From Deltaproteobacteria bacterium (GTDB lineage: Bacteria > Desulfobacterota > Desulfuromonadia > Geobacterales > JAJYBI01): a stretch of DNA of 64,000 bases. The stretch spans positions 1 to 64,000 of the forward strand of contig JAJYBI010000020.1 in the NCBI GenBank assembly GCA_021779095.1, given 5' to 3'. Positions 1-8,962 of this stretch are shown in pieces; the stretch's first letter is position 1, and each line of letters starts with the position of its first letter. Both the position numbers and the translations under genes were made by a program. Below the pieces are notes generated by a model. That model was given only the letters and a program-made list of their open reading frames with translations, did not search any database and was not told where the DNA came from.

Positions 1-2
1 TC

Positions 3-1520
3 CGATCTGTATGGGGGCTGGAAGAGAGCTTCATGCACCTGGAGAATGTCCTCTTTCATCTGGGCAATACGCTGCTCGTGTATGCTGTCGCCTTTCGGTT
101 GAGCCGGCTTCTGAAGGTCGCATCTCCCCTCCCGGCGCTTCTCGCGGCACTTTTTTTCGCCATCCATCCCTTGAACACCGAGTCGGTCGTCTGGATATCC
201 GGCCGTACCGACCTGCTGGCGGGGATGTTCGTTCTTCTGTCGATGTTTTTCCTCCTTGCTGAAAAACGCACTACCATTACCTCGTTGCTGGCGGCATTCT
301 CCCTGTTGATCGCCTGTCTTGCCAAGGATACGGCCATCTTTTTTCTGCCCGCTGCCTTCATTTTTCCATTCTATTGCATGGATGGGGGATCGCCGGGCTT
401 AAATGGTGTGTTTCAAACCGTTCGGAATAACCTCTCCCATTTTGCGGTGTTTACCGCTGCGGGCGCAGGGTATTTTGCCTTCCGTGAGTTGGCATTCAGC
501 AGGGGTGATCTGGGGGCGAAGCAGGTTCTGACGCACGTCGCAGGCAGCCAGGGGAGCGGTCTGCTGCTCAGTCTGCGGCTCGTCCTCAAGGCAGCCGGGT
601 TTTATGTTAAAAAGCTGTTTCTACCATGGCCTTTGAATTTCGGCATCATTCATGTTTCCGATTATTATATTGTCGTCGGAGTGCTGTTGTTTGTCGTGGT
701 TATTACGCTCCTTGTCCGCCGAACGCTTGTCGGTTTTTTCTTTCTGGCGGCAGCGTCCATAGGTTCTTCTGCTCTGTTGGTTCCGCTGCTCAAGATGACA
801 TGGACCCCGATTGCGGAACGCTACATGTACATGCCGGCGGCATTCTTTGTCGTTGGCATTACCTTTGTGCTGTATCGCGGTGCCGGACGGTGGTATTCGT
901 CAAAATTCATGGTGCCGGCGGTCGCCTGTCTTGCGGCGGTCGCAATTTATGCCACTTCGCAGCGTGCCATCCTGTGGCAGAGCAATCTGGCCCTGTACGA
1001 GGACTGCTTACGGCAGTCCCCCGATTTTATCCCGGCGCAGAACGAGATAGCCAATGCTCTGTATGCCCGCGGGGATGTGCGGAAAGCGTGTGAGATTGTC
1101 AGTTCGATGACTCCACCCGCCGACTTTGTCAATGGCCAGTACGTGTACCTCAGCAAGGCTGTTGCCTTGGCCAATAGTGGCGACATCAAAGGTGCGCGGC
1201 GTCTCCTGATGCAGGCACTGAAAAATCCGGGCAAACATGAGGTTGCGATTATTCAGCACCTTTTGCAGTTGAACGATACCGAGCTTTTGAAAGGGGATGA
1301 TGACCGCAGAACGCTTTATCCCCAGAACGTGAAATTGTTGGATCGTTTGTACCAATTGACCGGAGATCCTTTTTGCCAGTACCGGCTTGGTCAGACCTAC
1401 CTGTTTATGGGGAAGCGCGAGAAAGCACGGGATGCCCTGCAAATCGTCATTGCGAAGTCTTCCTCTCAGGCGTATTATTACCCCGCAGCAAAGAAATTAC
1501 TTGAGAAACTGTCCCACTAA
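3..1520 (+). CDS. Membrane glycosyltransferase-like protein with TPR tail (5' end missing)
   Basis: The reading frame is open to the left window edge, so the N-terminus is missing; the first internal ATG is at 33. The visible part has many hydrophobic segments. It carries an HPLNTESVVWISGRTDLL stretch, which I know from TMTC/DUF1736-type integral-membrane O-glycosyltransferases (GT-C fold). The last 180 or so residues are soluble, with helical repeat character (ALYARGDVRKA, YRLGQTYLFMGKREKA), fitting TPRs. It probably transfers sugar from a lipid donor at the membrane. Acceptor and donor cannot be read from the sequence. A short gap of about 27 bp separates it from the ABC permease. Confidence 0.7.
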   Translation, partial: RSVWGLEESFMHLENVLFHLGNTLLVYAVAFRLSRLLKVASPLPALLAALFFAIHPLNTESVVWISGRTDLLAGMFVLLSMFFLLAEKRTTITSLLAAFSLLIACLAKDTAIFFLPAAFIFPFYCMDGGSPGLNGVFQTVRNNLSHFAVFTAAGAGYFAFRELAFSRGDLGAKQVLTHVAGSQGSGLLLSLRLVLKAAGFYVKKLFLPWPLNFGIIHVSDYYIVVGVLLFVVVITLLVRRTLVGFFFLAAASIGSSALLVPLLKMTWTPIAERYMYMPAAFFVVGITFVLYRGAGRWYSSKFMVPAVACLAAVAIYATSQRAILWQSNLALYEDCLRQSPDFIPAQNEIANALYARGDVRKACEIVSSMTPPADFVNGQYVYLSKAVALANSGDIKGARRLLMQALKNPGKHEVAIIQHLLQLNDTELLKGDDDRRTLYPQNVKLLDRLYQLTGDPFCQYRLGQTYLFMGKREKARDALQIVIAKSSSQAYYYPAAKKLLEKLSH

Positions 1521-1547
1521 TATCTTTTGCTTTGAAGGGCTTGTGAT

Positions 1548-2339
1548 ATGTTGAATATTGTGCGCGTAACGCTCAAAGGAATCTTTCGCGACCGGGTGTT
1601 TCACGGCATTCTGGCCGTTGCGGTCGTGTTTCTGGCCATCCCGTCGGTCAGCACCCTTTCCATGCGCCAGGTGACGGAGCTCTCCATCACCCTGGCCCTG
1701 TCCCTTGAGTCGTTCATTCTGCTCCTCCTGGCGGTGTTCCTTGGGGGAACTTCCTTATGGAAAGACATTGAACGCCGCTACACATTCAGCGTCCTTTCCC
1801 TGCCGATCACCCGGTCCCGGTATCTGTTCGGCCGGTTTCTCGGCATCGCCCTTTTCCTTATCCTGACAGCGGCAGTGCTGGGGGCCGGTGCCCTTGTTGC
1901 GGTCAAGGTCGTCTCCAGCGGCTACCCGCCCGACCGGCCGGTGGCGTGGGGGGCGATTATGGCTGCCGTCGGTTTCGATGCCCTGAAATACGTCTTTCTG
2001 GTGGCATTCGCCGTGCTGTTCTCTTCCCTGAGCACCTCCTTTTTCCTGCCCGTTTTCGGCACCATCGCCATCTTTCTGGTGGGCGGCGCAACCCAGCAGG
2101 TCTACGACTACGTGCATTCTGCCGCGGCCCGGACAATGGCGCCGCTGGTCCGGCAAGTAGCAACGCTTCTGTACTATCTCCTGCCGAACTTTTCCTCCTT
2201 TGACCTGAAGGTGAACGCCATCTACGCCGTGCCGCTCGATTACCACGGTCTGGCACTTACCGTCGGCTATTGCGTCATCTATACCTCCCTGTTGCTGGTT
2301 GCCGCTGCGGCAATCTTCGGGCGACGGGAAATGAAATAG
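1548..2339 (+). CDS. ABC-2 type transporter permease
   Basis: This 263-residue protein has about six hydrophobic segments, with an early soluble loop (LWKDIERRYTFSVLSLPITRSRY) typical of ABC-2 permeases. It would form the membrane channel for the ATPase encoded at 3225-4166. The TPR-like gene between them starts about 10 bp after its stop, so the three genes look co-transcribed. The substrate is unknown; the polysaccharide context suggests envelope material, but related ABC-2 systems also serve gliding, copper or lipid export. Confidence 0.8.
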   Translation: MLNIVRVTLKGIFRDRVFHGILAVAVVFLAIPSVSTLSMRQVTELSITLALSLESFILLLLAVFLGGTSLWKDIERRYTFSVLSLPITRSRYLFGRFLGIALFLILTAAVLGAGALVAVKVVSSGYPPDRPVAWGAIMAAVGFDALKYVFLVAFAVLFSSLSTSFFLPVFGTIAIFLVGGATQQVYDYVHSAAARTMAPLVRQVATLLYYLLPNFSSFDLKVNAIYAVPLDYHGLALTVGYCVIYTSLLLVAAAAIFGRREMK

Positions 2340-2349
2340 GTTGTCGCTC

Positions 2350-3228
2350 ATGGGACTGCGCGCACATCTGCTGGGCATGGCCGTATTGCTAGGTCTGTAC
2401 CTGGCCCTGTTGTTTCCGTTTACCACCTACATGGCCAACAAACCGTATGTGGAAAAGCTGGGGATCATCCCCCGCGCCGAGGTGCTGCAGGTCATTTCTG
2501 CGGATCAGAAGCAACTGGTCGGTGCATCTGTAATCGGCAAGGTCATTATGTACTTTGGCGGTCTCGTGGACGGGGGCAAGACGGGCGAAATTCGGGTGCC
2601 TGCCGATTATCCCGCCATGTCCCGCACCATCTACGCCGCGTTGAAGCTCGATCCGTACAACATGGACGGCTACTATTTCGCCCAGGCCATTCTCGTATGG
2701 GATGTCGGTCAGTACCAGATCGCCAACAACCTGCTGGAGTACGGCATGAAATACCGTACCTGGGACTGGTATCTGCCGTTTTTCGTCGGGTTCAACGACG
2801 CCTATTTCCTGAAGGACTATAAGAACGCCGCCCAGATGTACATGCGGGCCGGCAAACTGTCGGGAAACCCGCTGTTCGAATCCCTGGCGGGCCGGTATCT
2901 GCAGCAGTCGGGCCAGACGGAGATGGCGATTGCCTATCTGACGATGATGGCAAAAGGTGCCCGCGAGCCGGCAATCCGCAAGAGTTTCCAGACCCGGCTC
3001 CAGGCGTTCCGTGAGGTGCGCCTCATCGAGGAGGCCCGCGACCGGTTCAAGGCGGACCATGGGCGGATGCCCGAACGCATCGATACACTTGTCGCCGGCG
3101 GCTACCTGAAAAAGGCACCTGTTGATCCCTATGGGGGAGAGTTTTATTTTGAGCCGGATGGTTCGGTTGCCACGACCAGCAAATTCGCCTATGCCGGCGT
3201 GCGTCACGCGGGAGAGAAGGGCAAATGA
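2350..3228 (+). CDS. Membrane-anchored TPR-like protein of an ABC-transporter operon
   Basis: The protein begins with one hydrophobic segment (LLGMAVLLGLYLALLFPF) and then continues as a periplasmic helical-repeat region. Its C-terminus (RMPERIDTLVAGGYLKKAPVDPYGGEFYF, broken here only by description) resembles the tail of pseudopilin-like domains. I chose ATG 2350, which has an AGG about 9 bp upstream, over TTG 2341. The end overlaps the ATPase start by 4 bp (ATGA), implying translational coupling. It may be an accessory or substrate-binding subunit of the ABC system; no enzymatic motif is visible. Confidence 0.65.
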   Translation: MGLRAHLLGMAVLLGLYLALLFPFTTYMANKPYVEKLGIIPRAEVLQVISADQKQLVGASVIGKVIMYFGGLVDGGKTGEIRVPADYPAMSRTIYAALKLDPYNMDGYYFAQAILVWDVGQYQIANNLLEYGMKYRTWDWYLPFFVGFNDAYFLKDYKNAAQMYMRAGKLSGNPLFESLAGRYLQQSGQTEMAIAYLTMMAKGAREPAIRKSFQTRLQAFREVRLIEEARDRFKADHGRMPERIDTLVAGGYLKKAPVDPYGGEFYFEPDGSVATTSKFAYAGVRHAGEKGK

Positions 3229-4166
3229 ACATGGATAATTCGCCGGCGATTGCCATTGAAAACCTGTCCAAGACCTATAAGGGAAAGAAACGGGCCCAGG
3301 TGGAGGCGCTGAAGGGGATGTCCCTTACGGTGGATCAGGGCGAGATTTTCGGTTTCCTCGGCCCGAACGGTGCGGGAAAGAGCACGACCATCAAGTGTCT
3401 GGTAGGGCTCATTCAGCCCACATCCGGGTCCGCCCGCATCAAGGGCATACCCGTCACCCAGGTCGAATCGCGGCGTTCGATGGGGTACCTCCCCGAGAAT
3501 CCGGCCTTTTACGATTACCTGTCCGCCGAAGAGTATCTTACCTTCGTAGGACGCACCTACCGTATGTCGGCCGATCAGTTGACCACGCGGTGCAGAGAGG
3601 TGCTTCGCCAGCTTGAACTGTGGGATGCCCGCAAACGCCCCATGCGCGGTTACAGCAAGGGGATGGTGCAGCGGGTAGGCCTTGCCCAGACCCTGATCCA
3701 CGACCCGGATGTGTACATCCTGGATGAGCCCATGAGCGGCCTCGACCCCATTGGCCGGGCGCTGGTGAAGGAGATCATCATCGATCTCAAACGTCGGGGG
3801 AAGTCGGTATTTTTCAGTACCCACATAACCGACGATGTGGAAAAGGTGTGCGATCAGGTCGGGGTCATCGTGCAGGGTACTCTGGTGGCGGTTGATCGCG
3901 TGGAAACCATCCTCAGAAGCGGCGTCGAAGGGTATCAGGTCCATCTGCGCACGCCGGCGGGTGAGCCTGCGGCGGTTATTGCCGGCATCACGCCGGACCG
4001 CAGCAACGGTCCTCTTGCCGAATACGCCGTGCCCTGTGCGCGCTTCAACGCCTTTATGGAAGCGGTCAATGCTGCCGGTGCCGATGTGGCCCTGGTGGAA
4101 ACGAAGCGCCGTGACCTTGAGGACTTCTTCCTGTCTCTGGTGCATGATCATAGTCCGCACCGGTAG
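3225..4166 (+). CDS. ABC transporter ATP-binding protein
   Basis: Walker A is GPNGAGKST near residue 46. The signature is YSKGMVQRVGLAQ and Walker B with the catalytic glutamate is VYILDEPMSGLDP; the switch histidine follows in FFSTHI. This is the DrrA/CcmA-like class that pairs with ABC-2 permeases. The 313-residue length leaves a C-terminal extension of about 90 residues beyond the nucleotide-binding domain, common in this class. It starts inside the stop codon of the TPR-like gene and is expected to energise the permease at 1548-2339. Confidence 0.9.
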   Translation: MNMDNSPAIAIENLSKTYKGKKRAQVEALKGMSLTVDQGEIFGFLGPNGAGKSTTIKCLVGLIQPTSGSARIKGIPVTQVESRRSMGYLPENPAFYDYLSAEEYLTFVGRTYRMSADQLTTRCREVLRQLELWDARKRPMRGYSKGMVQRVGLAQTLIHDPDVYILDEPMSGLDPIGRALVKEIIIDLKRRGKSVFFSTHITDDVEKVCDQVGVIVQGTLVAVDRVETILRSGVEGYQVHLRTPAGEPAAVIAGITPDRSNGPLAEYAVPCARFNAFMEAVNAAGADVALVETKRRDLEDFFLSLVHDHSPHR

Positions 4167-4215
4167 CCCGATCATGTCGCACGGACCCTATAATCTCTCC
4201 TGCCGATGGTAGCCC

Positions 4216-5061
4216 ATGATACCTGGACTGTTCCGACTGCTGCGGGTAAAGCAGTGGCTGAAAAACCTGATGCTTTTCTTTCCCCCCTACCTGGGAGGCG
4301 TGTTGCTTCAGCCGGGGCTGGCACTGAAGGGCGTTGTGCCTTTCCTTTCCTTTTGTCTGGCATCCAGTGCAAGCTACATCGTCAATGACCTGCTTGACCG
4401 GGTCAGCGATTGTCACCACCCGGCAAAAAAACACCGCCCTCTTGCATCGGGCCAGGTGAGTTCCGCGGCGGCGTTGGTCCTGGCCTTGGCACTGCTACTC
4501 TGTGCGTTTGCGCTGGCGAGCACCGTTTCATTGGCATTCACCCTGATACTGCTCACGTACCTCTTCGTCGCCCTTGCCTATTCGCTCCGGCTCAAGCACG
4601 TGCCGGTCGTCGATCTCTTCTGTATCTCTGCCGGGTTCCTGCTGCGACTGCAGGCAGGGGGGGCGGTGTTCGGAATTGCCATTTCCGAGTGGCTGTTCCT
4701 GAGTGTATTCCTCCTCGCCGTGTTTCTGAGCACCGGCAAGCGTTTTGCCGAAAAAGCGCTGCTCGGCAGCGACGGAGGTGCCCACCGCAAGTCGCTGCAC
4801 CTGTACCCGCCGGGTTTTCTGGAAGGTACCATGTATATGACGGGGAGCTGCGTGCTGGTGACCTACACCATGTACGTGGTTGCCCATCGTACGTTGGTGT
4901 ACACGGTACCTCTCTGCTGTTTCGGTCTGCTGCGTTACTTGTTCAGGATAAAATCGGGGCAGGGTGGTGACCCGACTGAATCGCTGCTGCGGGACGTCCC
5001 CCTCTTTGCGGTTGGATTCCTCTGGGCGGTCATGGTAGGATGGGGCATCTATGGGCATTGA
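4216..5061 (+). CDS. UbiA-family prenyltransferase, decaprenyl-phosphate phosphoribosyltransferase-like
   Basis: This polytopic membrane protein of 281 residues has the Asp-rich UbiA motif NDLLDRVSD, followed by CHHPAKKHRPLASG. The N-terminal RVKQWLKNLMLFFPP is the pattern of the subgroup that puts phosphoribose onto polyprenyl phosphate, making precursors for arabinofuranose-type donors. Its 3' end overlaps the next GT2 gene by 11 bp. In this locus it could supply a lipid-linked pentose for the exported polysaccharide, but that substrate is an inference from family resemblance. Confidence 0.75.
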   Translation: MIPGLFRLLRVKQWLKNLMLFFPPYLGGVLLQPGLALKGVVPFLSFCLASSASYIVNDLLDRVSDCHHPAKKHRPLASGQVSSAAALVLALALLLCAFALASTVSLAFTLILLTYLFVALAYSLRLKHVPVVDLFCISAGFLLRLQAGGAVFGIAISEWLFLSVFLLAVFLSTGKRFAEKALLGSDGGAHRKSLHLYPPGFLEGTMYMTGSCVLVTYTMYVVAHRTLVYTVPLCCFGLLRYLFRIKSGQGGDPTESLLRDVPLFAVGFLWAVMVGWGIYGH

Positions 5062-5965
5062 CCTGAGAGCATCGATACTTCGCGGCATCTACCGGCTGTT
5101 TCCCTTCGACCTGAGGGGGGATTGCATCCTGCCAGCCTCCGGTGGCGATATCCGAGTTTCCTGTGTCATCAACTTCTACGGCCGGCTCGATCTGTTGTCC
5201 GGCATTCTTCACTCACTTGCCGTCCAGACCTTCCCGCGCGAGGCTTTCGAAGTGCTGCTCGTCGAAGACCGGGGGGGGACAGAGGCCGGTCGGGCAATGG
5301 CCGATGAATTCGCGGATCGCTTGCAGGTGCGCTATCTTCCGCTGGATGCCAATTTCGGAAAGATGGGGTACTCCCGCAACTTCGGTCTGGCTCGGACGCG
5401 GGGAGATATCGTTCTCTTTCTGGATGACGACACGGTCATCCTGCAACAGGACTTCCTGCAGAAACTGGTTACCCGTGTCGATGCAAACCCCGATGTTGAT
5501 GCTTTTGTCCCCCGCGGTTTTGCCTCCTTCGGTCTGGTGCAAGGAAGATACGCATATCACGATGAGTACTTTATGACCAGCCGCTGCATGGCCTACCGGC
5601 GAGAGGTGCTCCGGCAACTCGGCGGGTTCATATCCGACTTCGTCGGGCAGGAGGATGTGGAGTTTGTGATCCGCTTTACCCTCGCCGGCAGAAAGGTGCT
5701 GCGTGCCCCCGAACTGGCATACTACCACCCTCCGCTGCTTGTCCCGAATTTTCGCAAGCCCCAGGCGGTGGGGGCTTCCTTCTGCGGGTTGCGGTATCGC
5801 TACTCCACCTTGCTTTGGCTCATGGTCATCTTCAACTGTGCCCGCCATGCGCCTTTGTATCTTTTGCCGGTCAGGAGATGCCGGGAGATGGGGCGGTTCG
5901 GGATCGGGTTTTTGGTCGGTGTGCTTGCGTCGCTGTTCAACAAGAAAGGGTTTCAGTATTCCTGA
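5051..5965 (+). CDS. Family 2 glycosyltransferase
   Basis: The GT-A fold signature is clear: VSCVINFYGRLDLLSGIL at the start of the nucleotide-binding half and a DDD metal site in GDIVLFLDDDTVI. An acceptor-side GQEDVEFVIRF motif follows. The C-terminal 60 residues are hydrophobic (YLLPVRRC, FGIGFLVGVLASLF) and probably attach it to the membrane. It overlaps the UbiA-type gene upstream and its stop is directly followed by the Wzm start, so it belongs to the same transcript. The sugar specificity is not readable. Confidence 0.85.
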   Translation: MGIDLRASILRGIYRLFPFDLRGDCILPASGGDIRVSCVINFYGRLDLLSGILHSLAVQTFPREAFEVLLVEDRGGTEAGRAMADEFADRLQVRYLPLDANFGKMGYSRNFGLARTRGDIVLFLDDDTVILQQDFLQKLVTRVDANPDVDAFVPRGFASFGLVQGRYAYHDEYFMTSRCMAYRREVLRQLGGFISDFVGQEDVEFVIRFTLAGRKVLRAPELAYYHPPLLVPNFRKPQAVGASFCGLRYRYSTLLWLMVIFNCARHAPLYLLPVRRCREMGRFGIGFLVGVLASLFNKKGFQYS

Positions 5966-6793
5966 ATGACGGAAGAACGGGAAATCATCATACGTCCCGG
6001 CATGGGGGCGCTCCATTACTGGCGCGATATCTGGCGTTACCGGGAGCTCTTTTTCTTTCTGGCGTGGCGCGACATACTGGTGCGCTACAAGCAGACCGCC
6101 ATCGGAATCGCCTGGAGCGTGATCCGGCCGCTTGCCACCATGCTGGTCTTTACCGTCGTCTTTGGCAAACTCGCCAAGCTTCCCTCCAATGGTGTCCCCT
6201 ATCCGGTCATGGTCTATGCGGCGATGCTCCCCTGGCAGTTCTTCGCAAACTCCCTCACCGAATCGAGCAACTCACTCATTGACAATGCCAACCTCCTCAC
6301 CAAGGTTTACTTTCCGCGGCTCATCGTGCCGGCCGGGTCGGTGATAGTGAGCCTGGTAGATTTCCTCATTTCCTTCGTGATTCTCGGGGGGCTGATGGCG
6401 TGGTACCGGTGTCTCCCAGATATGAAGATCATGCTTCTGCCACTGTTCCTTATTATGGCGTTCTTTGCCTCGTTCGGTGCGGGGCTATGGCTTGCCGCCT
6501 TGAATGTAAAGTACCGCGATTTCCGCTATGTGGTCCCGTTTCTGGTTCAGTTCGGGCTCTATATTTCGCCGGTCGGCTTTTCCAGTGCCATTGTCCCTGA
6601 AAAGTGGCGATTCTTCTACTATCTGAACCCCATGGTCGGGGTCATTGATGGTTTCCGCTGGGCGATTCTTGGCGATGCATTTCCGGTGAACTGGGTCGGT
6701 TTCTGGTTGTCCGTTCTTCTTGTCTTGTTGATCTTTGCTGGTGGAGTGCTCTATTTCAGGAGAATGGAACGCTCTTTTGCGGATGTGGTTTAA
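5966..6793 (+). CDS. wzm: O-antigen/polysaccharide ABC exporter permease (Wzm-like)
   Basis: The N-terminus HYWRDIWRYRELFFFLAWRDILVRYKQTAIG (described in pieces: RYRELFFFLAWRDI and VRYKQTAIGIAW) is diagnostic for Wzm/TagG permeases. Six hydrophobic segments and the C-terminal amphipathic end fit the 260-280 residue family size. It exports undecaprenyl-linked polysaccharide across the inner membrane with the Wzt-like ATPase at 6918-8225. Its ATG follows the GT2 stop with no gap. A 124-bp spacer separates it from wzt; I see nothing definite in that spacer. Confidence 0.9.
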   Translation: MTEEREIIIRPGMGALHYWRDIWRYRELFFFLAWRDILVRYKQTAIGIAWSVIRPLATMLVFTVVFGKLAKLPSNGVPYPVMVYAAMLPWQFFANSLTESSNSLIDNANLLTKVYFPRLIVPAGSVIVSLVDFLISFVILGGLMAWYRCLPDMKIMLLPLFLIMAFFASFGAGLWLAALNVKYRDFRYVVPFLVQFGLYISPVGFSSAIVPEKWRFFYYLNPMVGVIDGFRWAILGDAFPVNWVGFWLSVLLVLLIFAGGVLYFRRMERSFADVV

Positions 6794-6917
6794 ATGCTAA
6801 TTCCCCCCCTCAAGGCTGCAAAGAAATGCGAATGATACAATAGAGTTCTTTGCAGCCGATTCCCTTTGAGTCTTGGTGTTTTGAACGAACAGCTCAATAG
6901 GGTGTGAGATATAAAAG

Positions 6918-8225
6918 ATGTCCACTGTCATTACCGTCGAAAACCTTGGCAAGAAGTACACCTTGCAACACCAGCAGCGCGAGTCATACACCGCCTTGCG
7001 GGATGTGATAGCCAATGGCGTTGCCTCGTTTGGGAAGAGGGTGGCGCAGCCGTTTCGTCGTTCCCTCAACGCTCCCCCCTCATCTCTCAACTCGACTTCT
7101 GAAGAATTCTGGGCACTCAAGGACGTTTCGTTCGAGGTGAAACAGGGGAACCGGATCGGCATCATTGGCCGCAACGGCGCAGGCAAGTCGACATTGCTGA
7201 AGATCCTTAGCCGAATCACTGAACCGACGACTGGTAGCGTCCGGATCAAGGGAAGGGTGGCAAGTCTGCTTGAGGTTGGAACAGGCTTTCATCCGGAACT
7301 GTCAGGTAGGGAAAATATCTATCTCAACGGCGCAATACTGGGGATGAGCCGCTCAGAGATCAGAAAGAAGTTCGACGAGATCGTTGATTTTGCCGAGATC
7401 GAGAGATTTCTCGATACACCGGTTAAGCGTTACTCTTCTGGCATGTATGTGCGTCTCGCTTTTGCGGTAGCGGCTCATCTGGAGCCGGAAATTCTGGTGG
7501 TCGATGAGGTGCTGGCTGTAGGTGATGCGCTGTTCCAGAAAAAGTGCTTGGGCAAGATGAAAGAAGTCTCTGCCTGCGAAGGCCGGACGGTGCTCTTTGT
7601 TAGCCACAACTTGCAGGCTGTGAGGCAGCTCTGCAGTCGCTGTTTGCTGGTAAAGGCTGGTCAACTGGTGGCCGACGCTACACCAGTTCAGGCGATTGAA
7701 AGTTACCTCCAGTTTGATCCTCTCTGTGAGGAAGTCGACATCCAGGCTCGCATAGCGGCCCTCCCCCAGGATCCGGCGTTTCGGTTGGAAACAGTCAGAA
7801 TCCGCCAAGAGGGGGAGGTTGTTTCTTCGTTGGGGAATGGCGCCCCTATTACGGTAGGTATAAATTACCGGGTTCTGAGAAAGACCAAGGGGTTGCGCGT
7901 CTTCCTTGATCTGGTTGACGATGAAGAAAATCTTCTCTTCCGCACCTTCCATGACGAGGACAGCGATGGCATTGATGTCATGGAGCCTGGCCACTACCAT
8001 TCGGAAGCGACCATCCCAGCCGACTTGCTGTCGCCGACCCGCTATCATCTTCGCGTGCTGGCCACCGTATTCAATGAGCGGATGTGCATCCCATATCCTG
8101 GTTTAGTGTTCCCTTTGGATGTTGAACGAACCGGGCGCAGCAACCGTGCCTACCTTGGGGAACCGGTTCGTGGCAAGCTTGCTCCCTTCATTCCGTGGCA
8201 GACTACAGTTGTCAGTTCTTTATGA
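6918..8225 (+). CDS. wzt: O-antigen ABC exporter ATPase with C-terminal carbohydrate-binding domain (Wzt-like)
   Basis: Walker A is IGRNGAGKSTLLK, the signature YSSGMYVRLAFAVAA, and Walker B ILVVDEVLAVGD, which is typical of Wzt/TagH ATPases. At 435 residues it has an extra C-terminal domain of about 150 residues after residue 270 (beta-rich, RVFLDLVDDEENLLF). In Wzt proteins this domain binds the capped non-reducing end of the glycan before export. That fits the methyltransferases just downstream, which could make such a cap. Works with the Wzm-like permease. Confidence 0.92.
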   Translation: MSTVITVENLGKKYTLQHQQRESYTALRDVIANGVASFGKRVAQPFRRSLNAPPSSLNSTSEEFWALKDVSFEVKQGNRIGIIGRNGAGKSTLLKILSRITEPTTGSVRIKGRVASLLEVGTGFHPELSGRENIYLNGAILGMSRSEIRKKFDEIVDFAEIERFLDTPVKRYSSGMYVRLAFAVAAHLEPEILVVDEVLAVGDALFQKKCLGKMKEVSACEGRTVLFVSHNLQAVRQLCSRCLLVKAGQLVADATPVQAIESYLQFDPLCEEVDIQARIAALPQDPAFRLETVRIRQEGEVVSSLGNGAPITVGINYRVLRKTKGLRVFLDLVDDEENLLFRTFHDEDSDGIDVMEPGHYHSEATIPADLLSPTRYHLRVLATVFNERMCIPYPGLVFPLDVERTGRSNRAYLGEPVRGKLAPFIPWQTTVVSSL

Positions 8226-8233
8226 GGTCATGA

Positions 8234-8962
8234 TTGATAAGAAAACTCCTCGATAAACTTGTGCCTCGCGATTATTGCTGCCTGGAGAAGCAGGTGATCG
8301 AACTCAACAGCTTCGAAGAGCTAAAAAAGGTATTCGGGTGGCTACACGACCCGATTCTCGACCGCCCGGACATCCATGACTTTGATTACGTGGAGGACGT
8401 CAACGAGCGTCGCCTCCGCGATGCCGAGAGCCTCGCCACCGTGATCCGCAATGTTCAACCGGAAGTTGCCCTTGAGATCGGTACTGCCGACGGCATGGGA
8501 ACCGTTCTCATGTCCGCCAATGCGCCGTCCTCAAGCATCTACACTGTGAACATTTCTCCCGACGAGATACTTGCAGGCAAGGGGGGGAGGCTCACTACCG
8601 TGGCGCTTGAACGGGAGAAGATCGGTTCTGCCTACCGTGCGCGCGAACTGTCGAACATAACCCAGGTCTATGCCAACACTGCTACGTGGAGTCCTGATAT
8701 CGGCACTATCGATGTCGCCTTCATCGATGGCTGTCACGATACCAAGTTCGTCTACAACGATACCAGGAAGGTCCTGCGGCACATGAGGCCCGGCGGTTTC
8801 GTCCTGTGGCACGACTTCAATCCGTTGTTGTCCGAGAAGTTTCCCTGGATCGGTTCTGTATGTCGCGGCGTCGACAAGCTCTGTCGAGATGGATCGATTT
8901 GCGGTCGAATATTCCTGATTCGTGACTCCTGGGTGGGGATCTATCGGGTGCCTTTCCGATGA
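8234..8962 (+). CDS. Class I SAM-dependent methyltransferase (Methyltransf_24-like)
   Basis: The SAM-binding loop is ALEIGTADGMGTVLMSA; the acidic post-motif region is IDVAFIDGCHDTKFVYND, and a metal-type LWHDF motif follows. This looks like the TylF/cephalosporin-hydroxylase-like O-methyltransferase group. The start is TTG at 8234, because the nearby ATG at 8230 runs into a stop after eight codons; GTG 8261 is an alternative. The 3' end overlaps the next gene (ATGA at 8959). It may cap the exported glycan for Wzt recognition. Confidence 0.75.
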   Translation: MIRKLLDKLVPRDYCCLEKQVIELNSFEELKKVFGWLHDPILDRPDIHDFDYVEDVNERRLRDAESLATVIRNVQPEVALEIGTADGMGTVLMSANAPSSSIYTVNISPDEILAGKGGRLTTVALEREKIGSAYRARELSNITQVYANTATWSPDIGTIDVAFIDGCHDTKFVYNDTRKVLRHMRPGGFVLWHDFNPLLSEKFPWIGSVCRGVDKLCRDGSICGRIFLIRDSWVGIYRVPFR